From NCBI RefSeq assembly GCF_003259435.1, contig NZ_QLMA01000005.1, positions 574,001-638,000 of the forward strand: a stretch of 64,000 nt of DNA, given 5' to 3'. The position numbers and the translations under genes are program-made. A model generated the notes under the pieces. That model had not been told where the DNA came from, made no database searches, and saw only the letters and a list, made by a program, of their open reading frames with translations. Every line of letters starts with the position of its first letter. Within the stretch, counting starts at the first letter, position 1. Shown here piece after piece: positions 19,288-28,919 of the stretch. This DNA is from Chitinophaga dinghuensis (GTDB lineage Bacteria > Bacteroidota > Bacteroidia > Chitinophagales > Chitinophagaceae).

Positions 19288-19890
19288 TTAAAAGGAGTAA
19301 GAAAGGAAAAAATAATCATACCCTGCATTCTTCACCGTATCCCGTAAAGTCAAAAATCGGTACGAAAACCAATACCAAAGGTCAAGACTGTCACCCAAAT
19401 AATCTGCTTCCTCCAAAAACACGTCTATCAATGACCTGGCTGGCACCGGATAGCGGGGTTTAAAGTCCTCTGGGAATTCAGTATCCTCCCCCTTAATGGC
19501 GGTATAAATATAACACAGGGAGATAAACCAATCTAGGAGATCCAACAGTTGTTGCTTCGTAAAAACCATATCCTGATCAAAATCAGCCTTAGATTCATAC
19601 TTATCCTCACTTTCCTCGTTATGCCAGTCAAAATTGCTAAAGAAATAATCTTTTGCATTCATCATCAGATAGCCATATTTACTACCCCGTTGATGGAATA
19701 GCTCTACTATGCCACCATCAGGTTCGTCCGCGACTTCACATAAATAAGCATAGTATATATTAGCCAATTCTTTTGCAGTCAGATGTAATGCCCCTTCTGT
19801 ATACTTTTCCTTTATGTCCTTAAAGGATTCAGGCAGCCTTGCCAATAACTGTGCCTGCCTTATTCCGTGAATTCCTAAATCTGTACCCAT
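19288..19890 (-). CDS. Hypothetical protein (200 aa)
   Basis: I do not recognise it. It is a soluble, acidic, aromatic-rich helical protein without a signal peptide. A DKYESKADFDQD acidic patch lies near residues 97-108 and an aromatic C-terminus (YFFLSYSF) ends it. The ATG at 19890 is the first in frame. It is transcribed in the same direction as the downstream esterase, but 142 bp separate them. Its style resembles small immunity-type proteins; no firm assignment is possible. Confidence 0.65.
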   Translation of the reverse strand: MGTDLGIHGIRQAQLLARLPESFKDIKEKYTEGALHLTAKELANIYYAYLCEVADEPDGGIVELFHQRGSKYGYLMMNAKDYFFSNFDWHNEESEDKYESKADFDQDMVFTKQQLLDLLDWFISLCYIYTAIKGEDTEFPEDFKPRYPVPARSLIDVFLEEADYLGDSLDLWYWFSYRFLTLRDTVKNAGYDYFFLSYSF

Positions 19891-20057
19891 GGTCGTTCTA
19901 TTTGAATGATATGCAAATATTAATATTATTAAAAACGCAAATACTTATTTCAATTAATTTTTTAACATGATAAAATAATAGCTGGCATTCCCTTTTGTGA
20001 TCTTCTTAAGAAATTTTGCCTGATCTTTGATATAATACTATTTAAAAGTATCGACCG

Positions 20058-21323
20058 GTGCTACGCATTTACTATATATCCGTGGTTTCTGTACTGATGG
20101 CATGTTATTTTCCTTTACATGCACAGTCTGTCAATGATAAATTTCCTGAAGTATATCAGTTGATTCTTAACAGGAACTTTTTTAAGGCAAAAGATTGGTA
20201 TGCCCTGAATAAGTCGAATCTGGATCAGCAGCATCAGCAACTGACAGAGGCGATACTGGATAATGCATTCAACAAGCCTGCTATTTCTGACCAGAAAGTA
20301 ACGGTACTACTACAGACAGCAACGGGTCTCCCCGATTCTCTCTTGCTAAAACTCCATCGGCTGAAAGAAGACAACGCAGTTAAACAATATAAATACAAAG
20401 AGGCGAAGGTGGAGGTTATTACGATGCTGAAAAAATTCGCAGCGATGCTTTCTGATGAGGAGAGAGATGATCTTTCCAATAATCTGAAAATATGGACCGC
20501 ATTGGAAAATGTGCCTCCACAGCGGGTTAGTCGCGGCGCAGTTAAGTTAAAAATGTTTAAGGATAACGCCGGGTTGAATAATCTGAAAATGACTGTAGGC
20601 ATGGATACTGCGGATTTCATTTTTGATACTGGCGCCAATATATCTACGGTATCAGCCTCCACTGCCAAGCAATTACATTTCCGGATCATTCCATCTGAAA
20701 TCGCTGTCAATGCGATTACTGGGAAGACCGTCACTGCTCAGTTGGCGGTGTGTGATAAAATGATGTTGGGAGATTTGCAATTGGAAAATGTGGTATTTCT
20801 GGTATTGGAAGATGAGGGTCTTTCTTTCCCGAGCATCAACTATTATATCCATGGCATCCTGGGATATGCTGTCATAGCGGCGCTACGGGAGATTCAGATC
20901 ACGAGGGACAATTATTTCATTGTTCCGGAGACAGAAACGGAGATCAGTGGTCCTTCTAACATGGCCATCGACGGACTTACTCCACTCATCTGCATTGACG
21001 GTATGCACTTTACCTTCGACACTGGCGCAGGCAACAGCATCTTGTATGCGCCTTTCTATCAACGTAATCGCAGTATTATTGATGGGAATTATAGTCCGCA
21101 GATGATTGCTTTCGGGGGCGCTGGCGGAAAGGTAGAAACAGCGGGTTTCAAAGTGAAGGTGACCTTCAATATTATGGATAAAAAGGTGACTGTAAAAAAT
21201 GTAAATCTGTTACAGAATAATATCAACCAGGAAAAAGTATATGGTAATATTGGTCAGGATGTAATCCGGCAGTTTTCGAAAATGACGATGAACTTCGACA
21301 AGATGTTTATTCGATTCGATTAA
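20058..21323 (+). CDS. Retropepsin-like aspartic protease, exported (421 aa)
   Basis: The start is a GTG, which gives a signal peptide ending PLHAQ at residue 23. Residues 25-150 are helical (TPR-like). The protease part has two Asp-Thr-Gly-Ala motifs, at Asp190 (FIFDTGANIST) and Asp321 (FTFDTGAGNS). Both halves of the active site are thus encoded in one chain, as in gag-asp-type proteases of Bacteroidota. It should act in the periplasm or at the cell surface. The next gene is a shorter paralogue. Confidence 0.85.
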   Translation: MLRIYYISVVSVLMACYFPLHAQSVNDKFPEVYQLILNRNFFKAKDWYALNKSNLDQQHQQLTEAILDNAFNKPAISDQKVTVLLQTATGLPDSLLLKLHRLKEDNAVKQYKYKEAKVEVITMLKKFAAMLSDEERDDLSNNLKIWTALENVPPQRVSRGAVKLKMFKDNAGLNNLKMTVGMDTADFIFDTGANISTVSASTAKQLHFRIIPSEIAVNAITGKTVTAQLAVCDKMMLGDLQLENVVFLVLEDEGLSFPSINYYIHGILGYAVIAALREIQITRDNYFIVPETETEISGPSNMAIDGLTPLICIDGMHFTFDTGAGNSILYAPFYQRNRSIIDGNYSPQMIAFGGAGGKVETAGFKVKVTFNIMDKKVTVKNVNLLQNNINQEKVYGNIGQDVIRQFSKMTMNFDKMFIRFD

Positions 21324-21350
21324 TTGTTAAGCTGACAAATGTTACATTTG
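21324..21350 (+). promoter_or_regulatory. Candidate Bacteroidota promoter for the second aspartic protease
   Basis: TACATTTG (21343-21350) fits the -7 consensus TAnnTTTG exactly. A TTGT at 21324-21327 is a possible -33 element with a short spacer. The start codon follows 19 bp after the box, so the second protease can be transcribed separately. Confidence 0.5.
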
Positions 21351-21369
21351 TAGGAAATAAGTACGTAGT

Positions 21370-22248
21370 ATGAGAATTGTATTTTCCCTGTTCCTGGCGA
21401 TGTGTTTTCCCTTTATTCTATTTGCACAGTCGGCCAACGAGATCCCTTTTCAATTGATGGAGTCCGGACATATACTGGTGAAAGCAAAGGTAGATGGAGT
21501 GGAAGGTAATTTCATTTTTGACACCGGAGCTGGTTTGACCGCATTTACCAAGACTTTTTTTGATAAATTAAAACATGTAGTTCGGGAAGATGGCGGCTAC
21601 ACTGGCTTCAGAGCTACTGGCGAAAGAATGGATCTGGATCTCTATAAGGTAAAGCAATTTCAGTTGGGCAGTCTTATTCATGAAGAAGAAGAGATCAGTT
21701 ATGTAGATGCCAATTTGGGTGGAATAGATGGCATCATTTCATTGAAATATATGGAGTCGCAGCCTTTCACTATTGATTTTGAAAAGAAAGTATTGCGCCT
21801 GGAAACGCCTAAAACGCTTGCACAAATCAGGGAGAAGGCCACCAGTATTCCGGTGCAACTGGAACAGTCCCGTAACAAATCGCTGGCATTGTTCTCTTAT
21901 TTCCGTGTTAATGATACCCTGACATTACAGGTTTCATTTGATAGCGGCGCTGGAAAGGACGTATACCGATTGAATTCCAAGTATATGAAAGCCCTTCAGA
22001 TTGACCCGAGCGACACAGCCCATGTGCGTACTATTGAACGGAAGAGTGAATTCAATGAACAATTCAAATCGCATATCTACCTGGCTGCTGTAAAGAAGAT
22101 CGCCAGCGAGAAAGCGCCAGCTATTCAACGCGCAAACGTACGCGCTCAGTTTGTGGATGGATTAATCTACGATGGTATTATCTGGATAAATTGGCTGGGG
22201 AGTAAGATTTCATTCGATCTGCAACATCAGCAGTTACTGGTGCAGTAG
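21370..22248 (+). CDS. Retropepsin-like aspartic protease, exported (292 aa)
   Basis: The signal peptide ends ILFAQ at residue 20. The first active-site motif is Asp51 in FIFDTGAG. The second is Asp191 in VSFDSGAG, with Ser in place of Thr, which many pepsin-fold enzymes tolerate. The TPR-like N-terminal region of the upstream paralogue is absent. It lies 46 bp downstream of that gene and has its own candidate promoter. Likely a periplasmic or surface peptidase of unknown substrate. Confidence 0.83.
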   Translation: MRIVFSLFLAMCFPFILFAQSANEIPFQLMESGHILVKAKVDGVEGNFIFDTGAGLTAFTKTFFDKLKHVVREDGGYTGFRATGERMDLDLYKVKQFQLGSLIHEEEEISYVDANLGGIDGIISLKYMESQPFTIDFEKKVLRLETPKTLAQIREKATSIPVQLEQSRNKSLALFSYFRVNDTLTLQVSFDSGAGKDVYRLNSKYMKALQIDPSDTAHVRTIERKSEFNEQFKSHIYLAAVKKIASEKAPAIQRANVRAQFVDGLIYDGIIWINWLGSKISFDLQHQQLLVQ

Positions 22249-22260
22249 TAAAGTATACAA

Positions 22261-22286
22261 GTGGCGCATAATGGTGCGCCGCTTTG
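22261..22286 (+). terminator. Likely terminator after the aspartic protease pair
   Basis: GGCGCA (22263-22268) and TGCGCC (22275-22280) form a stem that extends by one GU and one GC pair, with a six-base loop. Only three T follow, so efficiency may be modest. Confidence 0.45.
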
Positions 22287-22418
22287 CCAAAGTATCCTAT
22301 ATATCTTGCAGGATCTTTTTTGAGCATTCAGTTTCAGTGGGATAGCCGATTACGGACGTATTATCGTATTATCCAAATCTAAACACCTAACTTCCATTCA
22401 TAACCCAGTCTCACCACC

Positions 22419-23813
22419 ATGCTGAAACGATTACTAATCCTGTTCTTCATTATTTCAATTTATCAAGTAGCCTTCGCGCAAAGCATTTACAAAAAATTCA
22501 CGCCACAGCAAATGCAGGAAGACCTTGATACCATGGTCAAATTTCTTGAAGACACGCATCCCAATCCATACTACCGCTATTCCAAAGCACAATTTCACAA
22601 AGATGTTCAGTCGGTTAAAAACAACATCCATCAAGATTTAACACTTCTAGATTTTTATTTTCTAGCAGAACAGCTACTGGCTAAACTAGATGACGGACAT
22701 ACAGATTTTCACATTGTGGAAGACTACGACGAAATAAATCCAATAGTACTCCCCTATACCTTTAAGCTTTCTGATAAAGCGCCTTATCTTATCTGCCAAG
22801 GTCCCTATGCATCTTTCAAAACAAAAATCCCCAGGGATGCAGCAATAATTAGTATAAATGATATTCCTGCTCAGAAAATTGTAAATGATGTAATCAACCT
22901 AAATACCGGCGAAAACCGAGCCTTCAGAGCCGATTACGGGAGCAGCCGCTTTTACTTCTATCTGGAGGCCCTTTATAAAGCCAATGGAACCTATAAAATC
23001 AAATATGCTCATCAATCTACCACTAAAACAGTAACCGTAAAAGGAGTAAGGCAACAGGATGTTGAAAAAGGCAAGACAACCTCTTCAGTCAATACTGTTA
23101 ACAATTATTCCCTGACAATTTTAGATAAAGAAAAAACTGCCATCATTGCTTTCAAAAACTTCGATTGGGAGGGATATACAACCTTCGCTGATTCCGCATT
23201 TACCCTAATTAAGCAAAAAGGTATACAACATCTGGTGATTAATCTAATCGATAATGGAGGCGGCGATTCGGATGTAGGCGACGATTTACTCCAATATCTC
23301 TTAAACCAGCCCTTCAAACAATACGAGAAAGTTTATGTTAAAAACAGTATTCTTTTAAAGGAACGTCTGAAAGTACATAGAAAAGATAAACCATTGGATA
23401 GCGCAGATTTGGCAATATTAAATAAGCCCAACGGAATCATAGATACAATACAGTACGCCGATATCCCCATCAAACCCAATTCTCTTCGCTTTGATGGGGA
23501 TGTATATCTACTGGTTAATTTACAAACTTATTCTTCCGCCGCAGATTTCGCTCAGTGTTTCAAACATTATCACAGAGGAATGATCATTGGCGAAGAAACA
23601 GGAGGCTTGATTAAAAGCTATGGAGACATAGTACCAGTACAACTGCCACATACTCGTTTAGATATGACGATCTCCAGTGCACTATATGATAATATTGGCG
23701 CAGAAGAAAACGATTGGCATGGCGTGGTTCCCGATATAGCAGTACCCGCAAACAGGGCCTTACAACAAACAATGGACATTATCCGGAGAAAGGGCAACAC
23801 CAGCAGTTACTAG
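22419..23813 (+). CDS. S41 family peptidase, exported (464 aa)
   Basis: The signal peptide ends VAFAQ at residue 21. An N-terminal helical domain contains LDDGHTDFH near 91-99, typical of S41 tail-specific proteases. The catalytic domain contains NLIDNGGGDS near 277-286 and TYSSAADFA with Ser372/Ser373, the expected nucleophile. GEETGG near 392 follows, as in the family. A standard PDZ domain is not obvious. It should act in the periplasm. It is transcribed alone, downstream of the aspartic protease pair. Confidence 0.88.
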   Translation: MLKRLLILFFIISIYQVAFAQSIYKKFTPQQMQEDLDTMVKFLEDTHPNPYYRYSKAQFHKDVQSVKNNIHQDLTLLDFYFLAEQLLAKLDDGHTDFHIVEDYDEINPIVLPYTFKLSDKAPYLICQGPYASFKTKIPRDAAIISINDIPAQKIVNDVINLNTGENRAFRADYGSSRFYFYLEALYKANGTYKIKYAHQSTTKTVTVKGVRQQDVEKGKTTSSVNTVNNYSLTILDKEKTAIIAFKNFDWEGYTTFADSAFTLIKQKGIQHLVINLIDNGGGDSDVGDDLLQYLLNQPFKQYEKVYVKNSILLKERLKVHRKDKPLDSADLAILNKPNGIIDTIQYADIPIKPNSLRFDGDVYLLVNLQTYSSAADFAQCFKHYHRGMIIGEETGGLIKSYGDIVPVQLPHTRLDMTISSALYDNIGAEENDWHGVVPDIAVPANRALQQTMDIIRRKGNTSSY

Positions 23814-23978
23814 TGTGACAGAAACTTGAAATAGGTATGCTCCCATTCAATGCGGATGTGACAGTAGATGAGTCCCGACACAGCGCTTGCTGTCTTTGTC
23901 TTCCAGCTGTTTTATTAATCACGGTCTGCTACTCCATTAAGAAACTTGAATTATTAAAGCTATTATTGAAACAAAAAC

Positions 23979-24467
23979 ATGATAATATTCAAAAACATAA
24001 CTGATCATATTAATACTTGGGATGCTCATTCCAAAGGCACTTTTCGCTCAGGTCATGACCTGATAATTCCATATATTAATTTAGAATTGATGGAAAACAA
24101 CCCCATCTCATCCAATACCTGTGTAATAGATTTTAGCTATTTGGTATTTAGAGAGGTACAAGAGATGCAGGAAGGAGAGAAAGGTAATTCAATCTATTTT
24201 CAAGGCAAGCCATCTGCATCCGTGAATCCATTATTATTGAACGAGTACGTAATAATCAATAGTTGGAGAGATAGCACTGAAATTGAATTGAAAATTAGTT
24301 GCCATACAATCGATTTATACGTTAATGACGATTTCAATTTTCGATCTCGGGAGCATCCATTTGTGCCATATGATACACCTAAGTGGAAAGCAAATATGGA
24401 TAATGAGAAAATAGAAAGGTTCTTCTTAAGGGAGTCTTTTGATCATGTTCTAAAGTATCTTAAATAA
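23979..24467 (+). CDS. Hypothetical protein (162 aa)
   Basis: I do not recognise it. It is a small, soluble, acidic alpha/beta protein without a signal peptide. It has a strand-rich middle (CVIDFSYLVF, EYVIINSWRD) and a charged helical C-terminus. The size and make-up resemble stand-alone immunity-type proteins. The direct repeat GAAACTTGAA occurs twice upstream (about 23822 and 23941); its meaning is unclear. The region is more AT-rich than its neighbours by eye. Confidence 0.65.
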   Translation: MIIFKNITDHINTWDAHSKGTFRSGHDLIIPYINLELMENNPISSNTCVIDFSYLVFREVQEMQEGEKGNSIYFQGKPSASVNPLLLNEYVIINSWRDSTEIELKISCHTIDLYVNDDFNFRSREHPFVPYDTPKWKANMDNEKIERFFLRESFDHVLKYLK

Positions 24468-24507
24468 GGATCATCCTTAAGGAGAAACATATTCCCAATC
24501 GAGACTA

Positions 24508-26475
24508 TTACATGAATACTTTCACCCTCGCCTCCATACTGTCCGCTTTCTGATTCGCAGTATCCGCAGCAACAGCATTCCTGCAAGCCCATTCTAGTAA
24601 GCTCTTATCTTTCTTAGCTGACGCTAATTGCGCAATACGGTAATAGGTATACGCCAACAAATCAGATGCCCTGGAAGCACACTGCAACGCATGCTGATAA
24701 TACCCCAGCGCTTCTTCTGATTTTTGTTGTGCTGCCGCGATTCGGCCCAACTGATAATACAAGGTAAACTCCACCCCATAATTATCATCCTTTATACCTT
24801 CCGCTAAATAAGATTTCGCGAGTGACGCAGCTTCCTCCGGTTTTTGCTGTATACGTAGATTCAATACCTTCACTACTTTCGACTGTGCCATAGCAATAGG
24901 CGTTAATACATCCTCCCAGTGAAGTACCTTAAAAGAGGGATCTATGTCCACCTTTGCCACGGTACTATTCACCGGTAACTGAAAATGACTATTGCGTTCA
25001 CGAATCGCGATATACTGCAAAGAGGTAGTTCCATTCTGATAAGTAATCATCACTTCCAATGGCAGTTGGTAGATGCTATCCTTTTGCTGCATATTCAACT
25101 CCAGCGTATTCTGCGCCTGATGCCAGGTACTTTCCCATGCAGGCGCTCCGGTACGCTCAAACCATTGACTATAGAACCATTGTAGACTACTTCCATTAGC
25201 CGTTGAAATTTCATTTAAAAAATCATTCCAGGATAATCCTGTCTGCCCATATTTTTCTACGATCCACTGTAAAGTCAGGTGAAACTTCTCTTTCCCAACA
25301 ACATTAGATAATAATTCCAGGGACAGAAACCCCTTACTATCTCCCAGGATATGACCATTACCTCCCGTTAGAGATACCAATGGCTCATCGTTTCCAGCTG
25401 CTGCATTTTTGAGATACCCCAATCCACTTTGATCACGAAGATATCCGGGGTAGCCCATCTTACGGTAATCTATGGCATGTGCGCTGTCAAAATGTTCCAC
25501 CACCTGTAATGAGCCATATTGCGCCATCCCTTCAGATAGCATATCCGCACCGGCACGACCTTTCGCCAATATCCTGTTTCCCCACCACTGATGCCCGATC
25601 TCATGCCCAAAGAGCGCATAGTTAAATTCCCGTAGTGCCGATGTAGGCATCACCACCCCACCCTGAATACTAGCACCACCAATACCTGTCTGCTCAGACA
25701 CCTCATCCGGAAATTCAATAATAGAAAAATTGGGAATTGTCAGCCGCCCAAATGCGGATGTCAGGTAATCCAGTACTGCCGCAGCTTTACGAGAGATGTC
25801 ATCTCCATGCACCTCCTTACTCAAACTATAAGTATAGAACGGAAAACGCCCCTGGTATTCCTGTCGGGAATACTTTCCGATATACACGGAAAAAATATCC
25901 GGTTGCGCATAATGGAATTCAAAAGTTTGGGTAGTTGCGGTCGCTGATAGCTTAACCGTACTGGCAGCCATAACAGCCATTTGCTGTAGCGGAGTGGTCA
26001 CCCAGAGGGTTGCCGTACCTCTTGTATTATCATTTTCCCCATGCTCGTTGCGGGTCATCACCTGCGGATACCATGCGGAACCATATCCGCCTGCCATACA
26101 GAAACTGCTGTCCATGTAGAATTGAAAAGCAGGCGCAGTGCCTCTGTCATATGAAAAGGTAAACGCCAAATGTGTTCCAACTGCCAGGGAATGCTTAAAC
26201 CGCCAATGGTAAGCGATATCTCCTGATGCATTTACACTGGTATCCAACGTTCCACTGGCGCCTTGGAGCTGAAACTTAGCAGGACCTTTCCCCTTGCTGA
26301 GAATAATCGTCACAGCATCTGCAGTGGCTTTATCGGATTTAAAAGACAAACTCCCCTGCACTGCAAAGATCTGCCGGGCAGGATCTGCCTGTACATGTAG
26401 TTGATAGTCCAGCTTTTGCTGTCCATATAGAAATATCGGCGATAGGAAATATAGAAGAGCAATAACTCGGCGCAT
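24508..26475 (-). CDS. M1-family metallopeptidase with C-terminal TPR-like helices (655 aa)
   Basis: The signal peptide ends FLYGQ at residue 19. An N-terminal beta domain covers about 20-205. The gluzincin domain follows, with HEIGH at 291-295 then QWWGN, and Glu315 in SEGMAQY as the third zinc ligand. The spacing from the second His to this Glu is one residue longer than the usual M1 HExxH-x18-E. The GAMEN exopeptidase motif is replaced by GGASI near 266-270. The last 110 residues look like two TPR helices pairs. It is a periplasmic or surface aminopeptidase-type enzyme. Confidence 0.87.
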   Translation of the reverse strand: MRRVIALLYFLSPIFLYGQQKLDYQLHVQADPARQIFAVQGSLSFKSDKATADAVTIILSKGKGPAKFQLQGASGTLDTSVNASGDIAYHWRFKHSLAVGTHLAFTFSYDRGTAPAFQFYMDSSFCMAGGYGSAWYPQVMTRNEHGENDNTRGTATLWVTTPLQQMAVMAASTVKLSATATTQTFEFHYAQPDIFSVYIGKYSRQEYQGRFPFYTYSLSKEVHGDDISRKAAAVLDYLTSAFGRLTIPNFSIIEFPDEVSEQTGIGGASIQGGVVMPTSALREFNYALFGHEIGHQWWGNRILAKGRAGADMLSEGMAQYGSLQVVEHFDSAHAIDYRKMGYPGYLRDQSGLGYLKNAAAGNDEPLVSLTGGNGHILGDSKGFLSLELLSNVVGKEKFHLTLQWIVEKYGQTGLSWNDFLNEISTANGSSLQWFYSQWFERTGAPAWESTWHQAQNTLELNMQQKDSIYQLPLEVMITYQNGTTSLQYIAIRERNSHFQLPVNSTVAKVDIDPSFKVLHWEDVLTPIAMAQSKVVKVLNLRIQQKPEEAASLAKSYLAEGIKDDNYGVEFTLYYQLGRIAAAQQKSEEALGYYQHALQCASRASDLLAYTYYRIAQLASAKKDKSLLEWACRNAVAADTANQKADSMEARVKVFM

Positions 26476-26483
26476 CTTTTCTA

Positions 26484-26491
26484 CAAAGTAA
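26484..26491 (-). promoter_or_regulatory. Candidate -7 box for the M1 peptidase gene
   Basis: On the minus strand TTACTTTG, 7 of 8 matches to TAnnTTTG, lies about 9 bp upstream of the start codon. A clear -33 element is not seen. Confidence 0.3.
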
Positions 26492-26522
26492 CGACTAGGG
26501 CCATGAAAAAAATTGTACCAGA

Positions 26523-27320
26523 TTAACTATTCAGCCAACGTCTGAACTGATAGGGCGTACAGTGGTAATATGACCGGAAAACCTTTACCAGATGGGCACT
26601 ATCCGTAAATCCCGCCGTAAATGCAATGTCCGTGATGGGTAACTGGGTAGTGAAAAGCAACAAAACCGCTTTCCGTATCCGCATCTCCAGCTGATAACGG
26701 CCAATGGTCATCCCTTCTCTTTCTTTGAAGGCGCGCGCCAGATAAATCGGATGTACAAATACTCTTTCTGCAATGGATTTGATGGTATGATGGGTATCAA
26801 ACTCCTGTTCCAATATCTCTTTGGCAGCCGAAAACCAAGGCAAACGTGTCGGCATTTTCACCTCCGTCACTTCCGATAACCAGTTGAGTATATATTCTTC
26901 CGAAACAGCAGTGGAGGGATCTTGTATGAAAGCATACAACAACTGGTATAGGTATTTAAAGGTACCTGTATTATATTTTACCAATGTGTTAGGGAGACGA
27001 CCGTCTGTCAATACAGCTTCCAGTGCTGGCTGCTTAAGTTCAATGTTCAGACATCTGCCAGCCGCTTCATGAAAATGGTTCGCATGTGTATACCCCGCTG
27101 GCCGAAACAATACTTCACCTGGCTGAATGATATTCTCCCCATGACGCCCCTCCTCACGATAACTGCCATTTATCAGCAAACTCAAATAAGCATTTTCATG
27201 GTAATGCGCATGAATAGTCATATTCGGCTGGTAAGCCGTAATATTCAGCTTGAAGAAGGCATCCTCATTTACCTGTTGCTCCTTTCCAAAATAATGGCCG
27301 GGCGACAAATTAATACTCAT
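26523..27320 (-). CDS. AraC-family regulator with N-terminal cupin (265 aa)
   Basis: Residues about 15-105 form a cupin-like sensor (HAHYHENAYLSLL, PGEVLFRPAGYTH). Residues about 165-262 form two helix-turn-helix units of AraC type (TIKSIAERVFVHPIYLARAFK, and the downstream AFTAGFTDSAHLVKVFR signature), with the C-terminal YYHCTPYQFRR motif. It sits 132 bp from, and divergent to, a second AraC-family gene. It may regulate itself, its divergent neighbour or the M1 peptidase gene behind it. Confidence 0.87.
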   Translation of the reverse strand: MSINLSPGHYFGKEQQVNEDAFFKLNITAYQPNMTIHAHYHENAYLSLLINGSYREEGRHGENIIQPGEVLFRPAGYTHANHFHEAAGRCLNIELKQPALEAVLTDGRLPNTLVKYNTGTFKYLYQLLYAFIQDPSTAVSEEYILNWLSEVTEVKMPTRLPWFSAAKEILEQEFDTHHTIKSIAERVFVHPIYLARAFKEREGMTIGRYQLEMRIRKAVLLLFTTQLPITDIAFTAGFTDSAHLVKVFRSYYHCTPYQFRRWLNS

Positions 27321-27440
27321 GGGTTGGGCCGTATAAAGAACCGGTCTATAAATATACTTTTATTCCGTTGATTCGTCAATTATGCAATGCGTCAATACCT
27401 CATTTGGCAAGCATCGACAAAAAAAACTACAAATATTTTC

Positions 27441-27448
27441 TACCTTTA
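27441..27448 (+). promoter_or_regulatory. Candidate -7 box for the AraC-family gene at 27453
   Basis: TACCTTTA matches 7 of 8 positions of TAnnTTTG. It lies only 4 bp before the start codon, so the transcript would be leaderless or nearly so. No TTTG is found at the right -33 distance. Confidence 0.35.
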
Positions 27449-27452
27449 ACGC

Positions 27453-28304
27453 ATGGGAACACGATTAATCAAAATCTCCTACCAGCCACCGGAAATCCTT
27501 CGCCCATTCATAGACCGTTTCTGGACCTGCGAAGGCGCCAGCGCTTCCTGTTCCTCTCCCATATTTGCGGCTGGAACCGGCGCAGAAATGATTTTTCAGC
27601 TGAAAGCTCCTATGACAATCATTGCTGAAGATAACCTAATACTAACACCTCCTGCTCAAGCCCTGTATTGCATTCGCACCCGGCATTACAAGGCTAATAT
27701 CAATCATGAACATCGTTTTATTGCGATTCGGTTCAAAGCTGGGGCGATACGGCATTTTTGCCCCATCCCAGTGGCGGATGTGATAGAGCATTTTTGGGAC
27801 TTAAATGTATTGTATGAAGACGAAAGTCAAAAACTAACAACACAATTGCACCAAGCTGCAAACTTATCACAACAGGTAAAACATATCAGCGACTTCCTCA
27901 TCGGACTGCTGAAAAAACATTATCAGCCACAGATACTGGTAGATGAAGCCGTCCGCCAATTATACTATAACAAGGAAATTCCGGATCTAAAAGCGTTTAG
28001 CGCCAGTCTGGGAAGCAGCTACCGCCAGTTCGAGCGACTCTTCCTAAACCACATGGGAATCACACCTAAAGCTTTCCAACAAACTGCCCGCCTCAATAAT
28101 ACATTAAAGCACCTTCTTACTCACCAGATCAAGGATTATATGTCTGTAGCCTTTGATTATGGATACTATGATCAGTCCCATTTTATCAGGGCCTGCAGGA
28201 GATACTTTGGCGACAAACCAGGCAGGATCTTATCCCCTGCAAGCCAGGAACTACACTTTTACTTATCATCCTTCAGTGCATCCACCTCTACCGACAGGAA
28301 ATGA
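27453..28304 (+). CDS. AraC-family regulator (283 aa)
   Basis: The N-terminal sensor domain begins PPEILRPFIDRFWTCEG, typical of the DUF6597-type domain in Bacteroidota AraC proteins. The C-terminal 100 residues carry the AraC DNA-binding unit (FSASLGSSYRQFERLF, then VAFDYGYYDQSHFIRACRRYFG). The 3' end overlaps the convergent ABM gene by 46 bp. It is divergent from the other AraC regulator at 26523-27320. Confidence 0.86.
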   Translation: MGTRLIKISYQPPEILRPFIDRFWTCEGASASCSSPIFAAGTGAEMIFQLKAPMTIIAEDNLILTPPAQALYCIRTRHYKANINHEHRFIAIRFKAGAIRHFCPIPVADVIEHFWDLNVLYEDESQKLTTQLHQAANLSQQVKHISDFLIGLLKKHYQPQILVDEAVRQLYYNKEIPDLKAFSASLGSSYRQFERLFLNHMGITPKAFQQTARLNNTLKHLLTHQIKDYMSVAFDYGYYDQSHFIRACRRYFGDKPGRILSPASQELHFYLSSFSASTSTDRK

Positions 28305-28741
28305 ACCTCCGGATCCTTAGATTTCCAGGTTTCCACCTTTTTCACAAAATCCGCCAGATAGTCCTGTTGAAAATGATATCGGAGCCCGGCTCCATCACGA
28401 TAATGTTCAATCACTGTAAAAGCTCCTTTCTCCGAAGAATCCGCATAATAGGTATATCCAATACAACCGGGTTCCTTTCTGGTCACTATTACCAATTCAT
28501 CCATCGCCGCCCGAAATGCAGCCATGGATTCAGGTCGGATAAACAGTTTCGCAATGACGAATTTCTCGGTTGCAGTAATCGTATCCTTTGGCGGAGGAAC
28601 TTCCCGGCAAGTAACAGCTGCACTGTTATTTGCCCTGTCATTCACATTGCATTCGGTTAAATGACTGTTGACGTCTGACAGCGAGGTTACTACACAAGCC
28701 AGTTGCCATACAAGCATACGCGTAAAATTTGAAATTAACAT
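28259..28741 (-). CDS. ABM-type monooxygenase/quinol-oxidase-like protein, possible lipoprotein (160 aa)
   Basis: Residues about 60-150 match the antibiotic-biosynthesis-monooxygenase fold, with VIAKLFIRPE, then VTRKEPGCIGYTYY and HYRDGAGLRYHF. The N-terminus ends in LAC-VVTS near residue 15-16, which resembles a lipobox, followed by a low-complexity linker. Stand-alone ABM proteins of this kind are usually stress or detoxification enzymes. The gene overlaps the convergent AraC gene by 46 bp, so the two may be controlled jointly. Confidence 0.82.
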   Translation of the reverse strand: MLISNFTRMLVWQLACVVTSLSDVNSHLTECNVNDRANNSAAVTCREVPPPKDTITATEKFVIAKLFIRPESMAAFRAAMDELVIVTRKEPGCIGYTYYADSSEKGAFTVIEHYRDGAGLRYHFQQDYLADFVKKVETWKSKDPEVHFLSVEVDALKDDK

Positions 28742-28919
28742 AGCAGATTAATTTTGATTGCTGAGACAAAACTAGATCGTGTCTACACAACAAAATTGTA
28801 TAAATCTGCCAACAAAGGTTTTATTTCAAAATTGCATTGACACACAGACATTATATGTAGAGACATGTCTCTACATAATAATTTCCATCCGCTATTCTTC
28901 GTTTTCAGTAGAATCCAAA

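Noticed and set aside
18213..19328. Longer form of the esterase starting at 19328
   Set aside because: It would overlap the neighbouring gene and replace a clear signal peptide with a poor N-terminus. The ATG at 19145 fits better.
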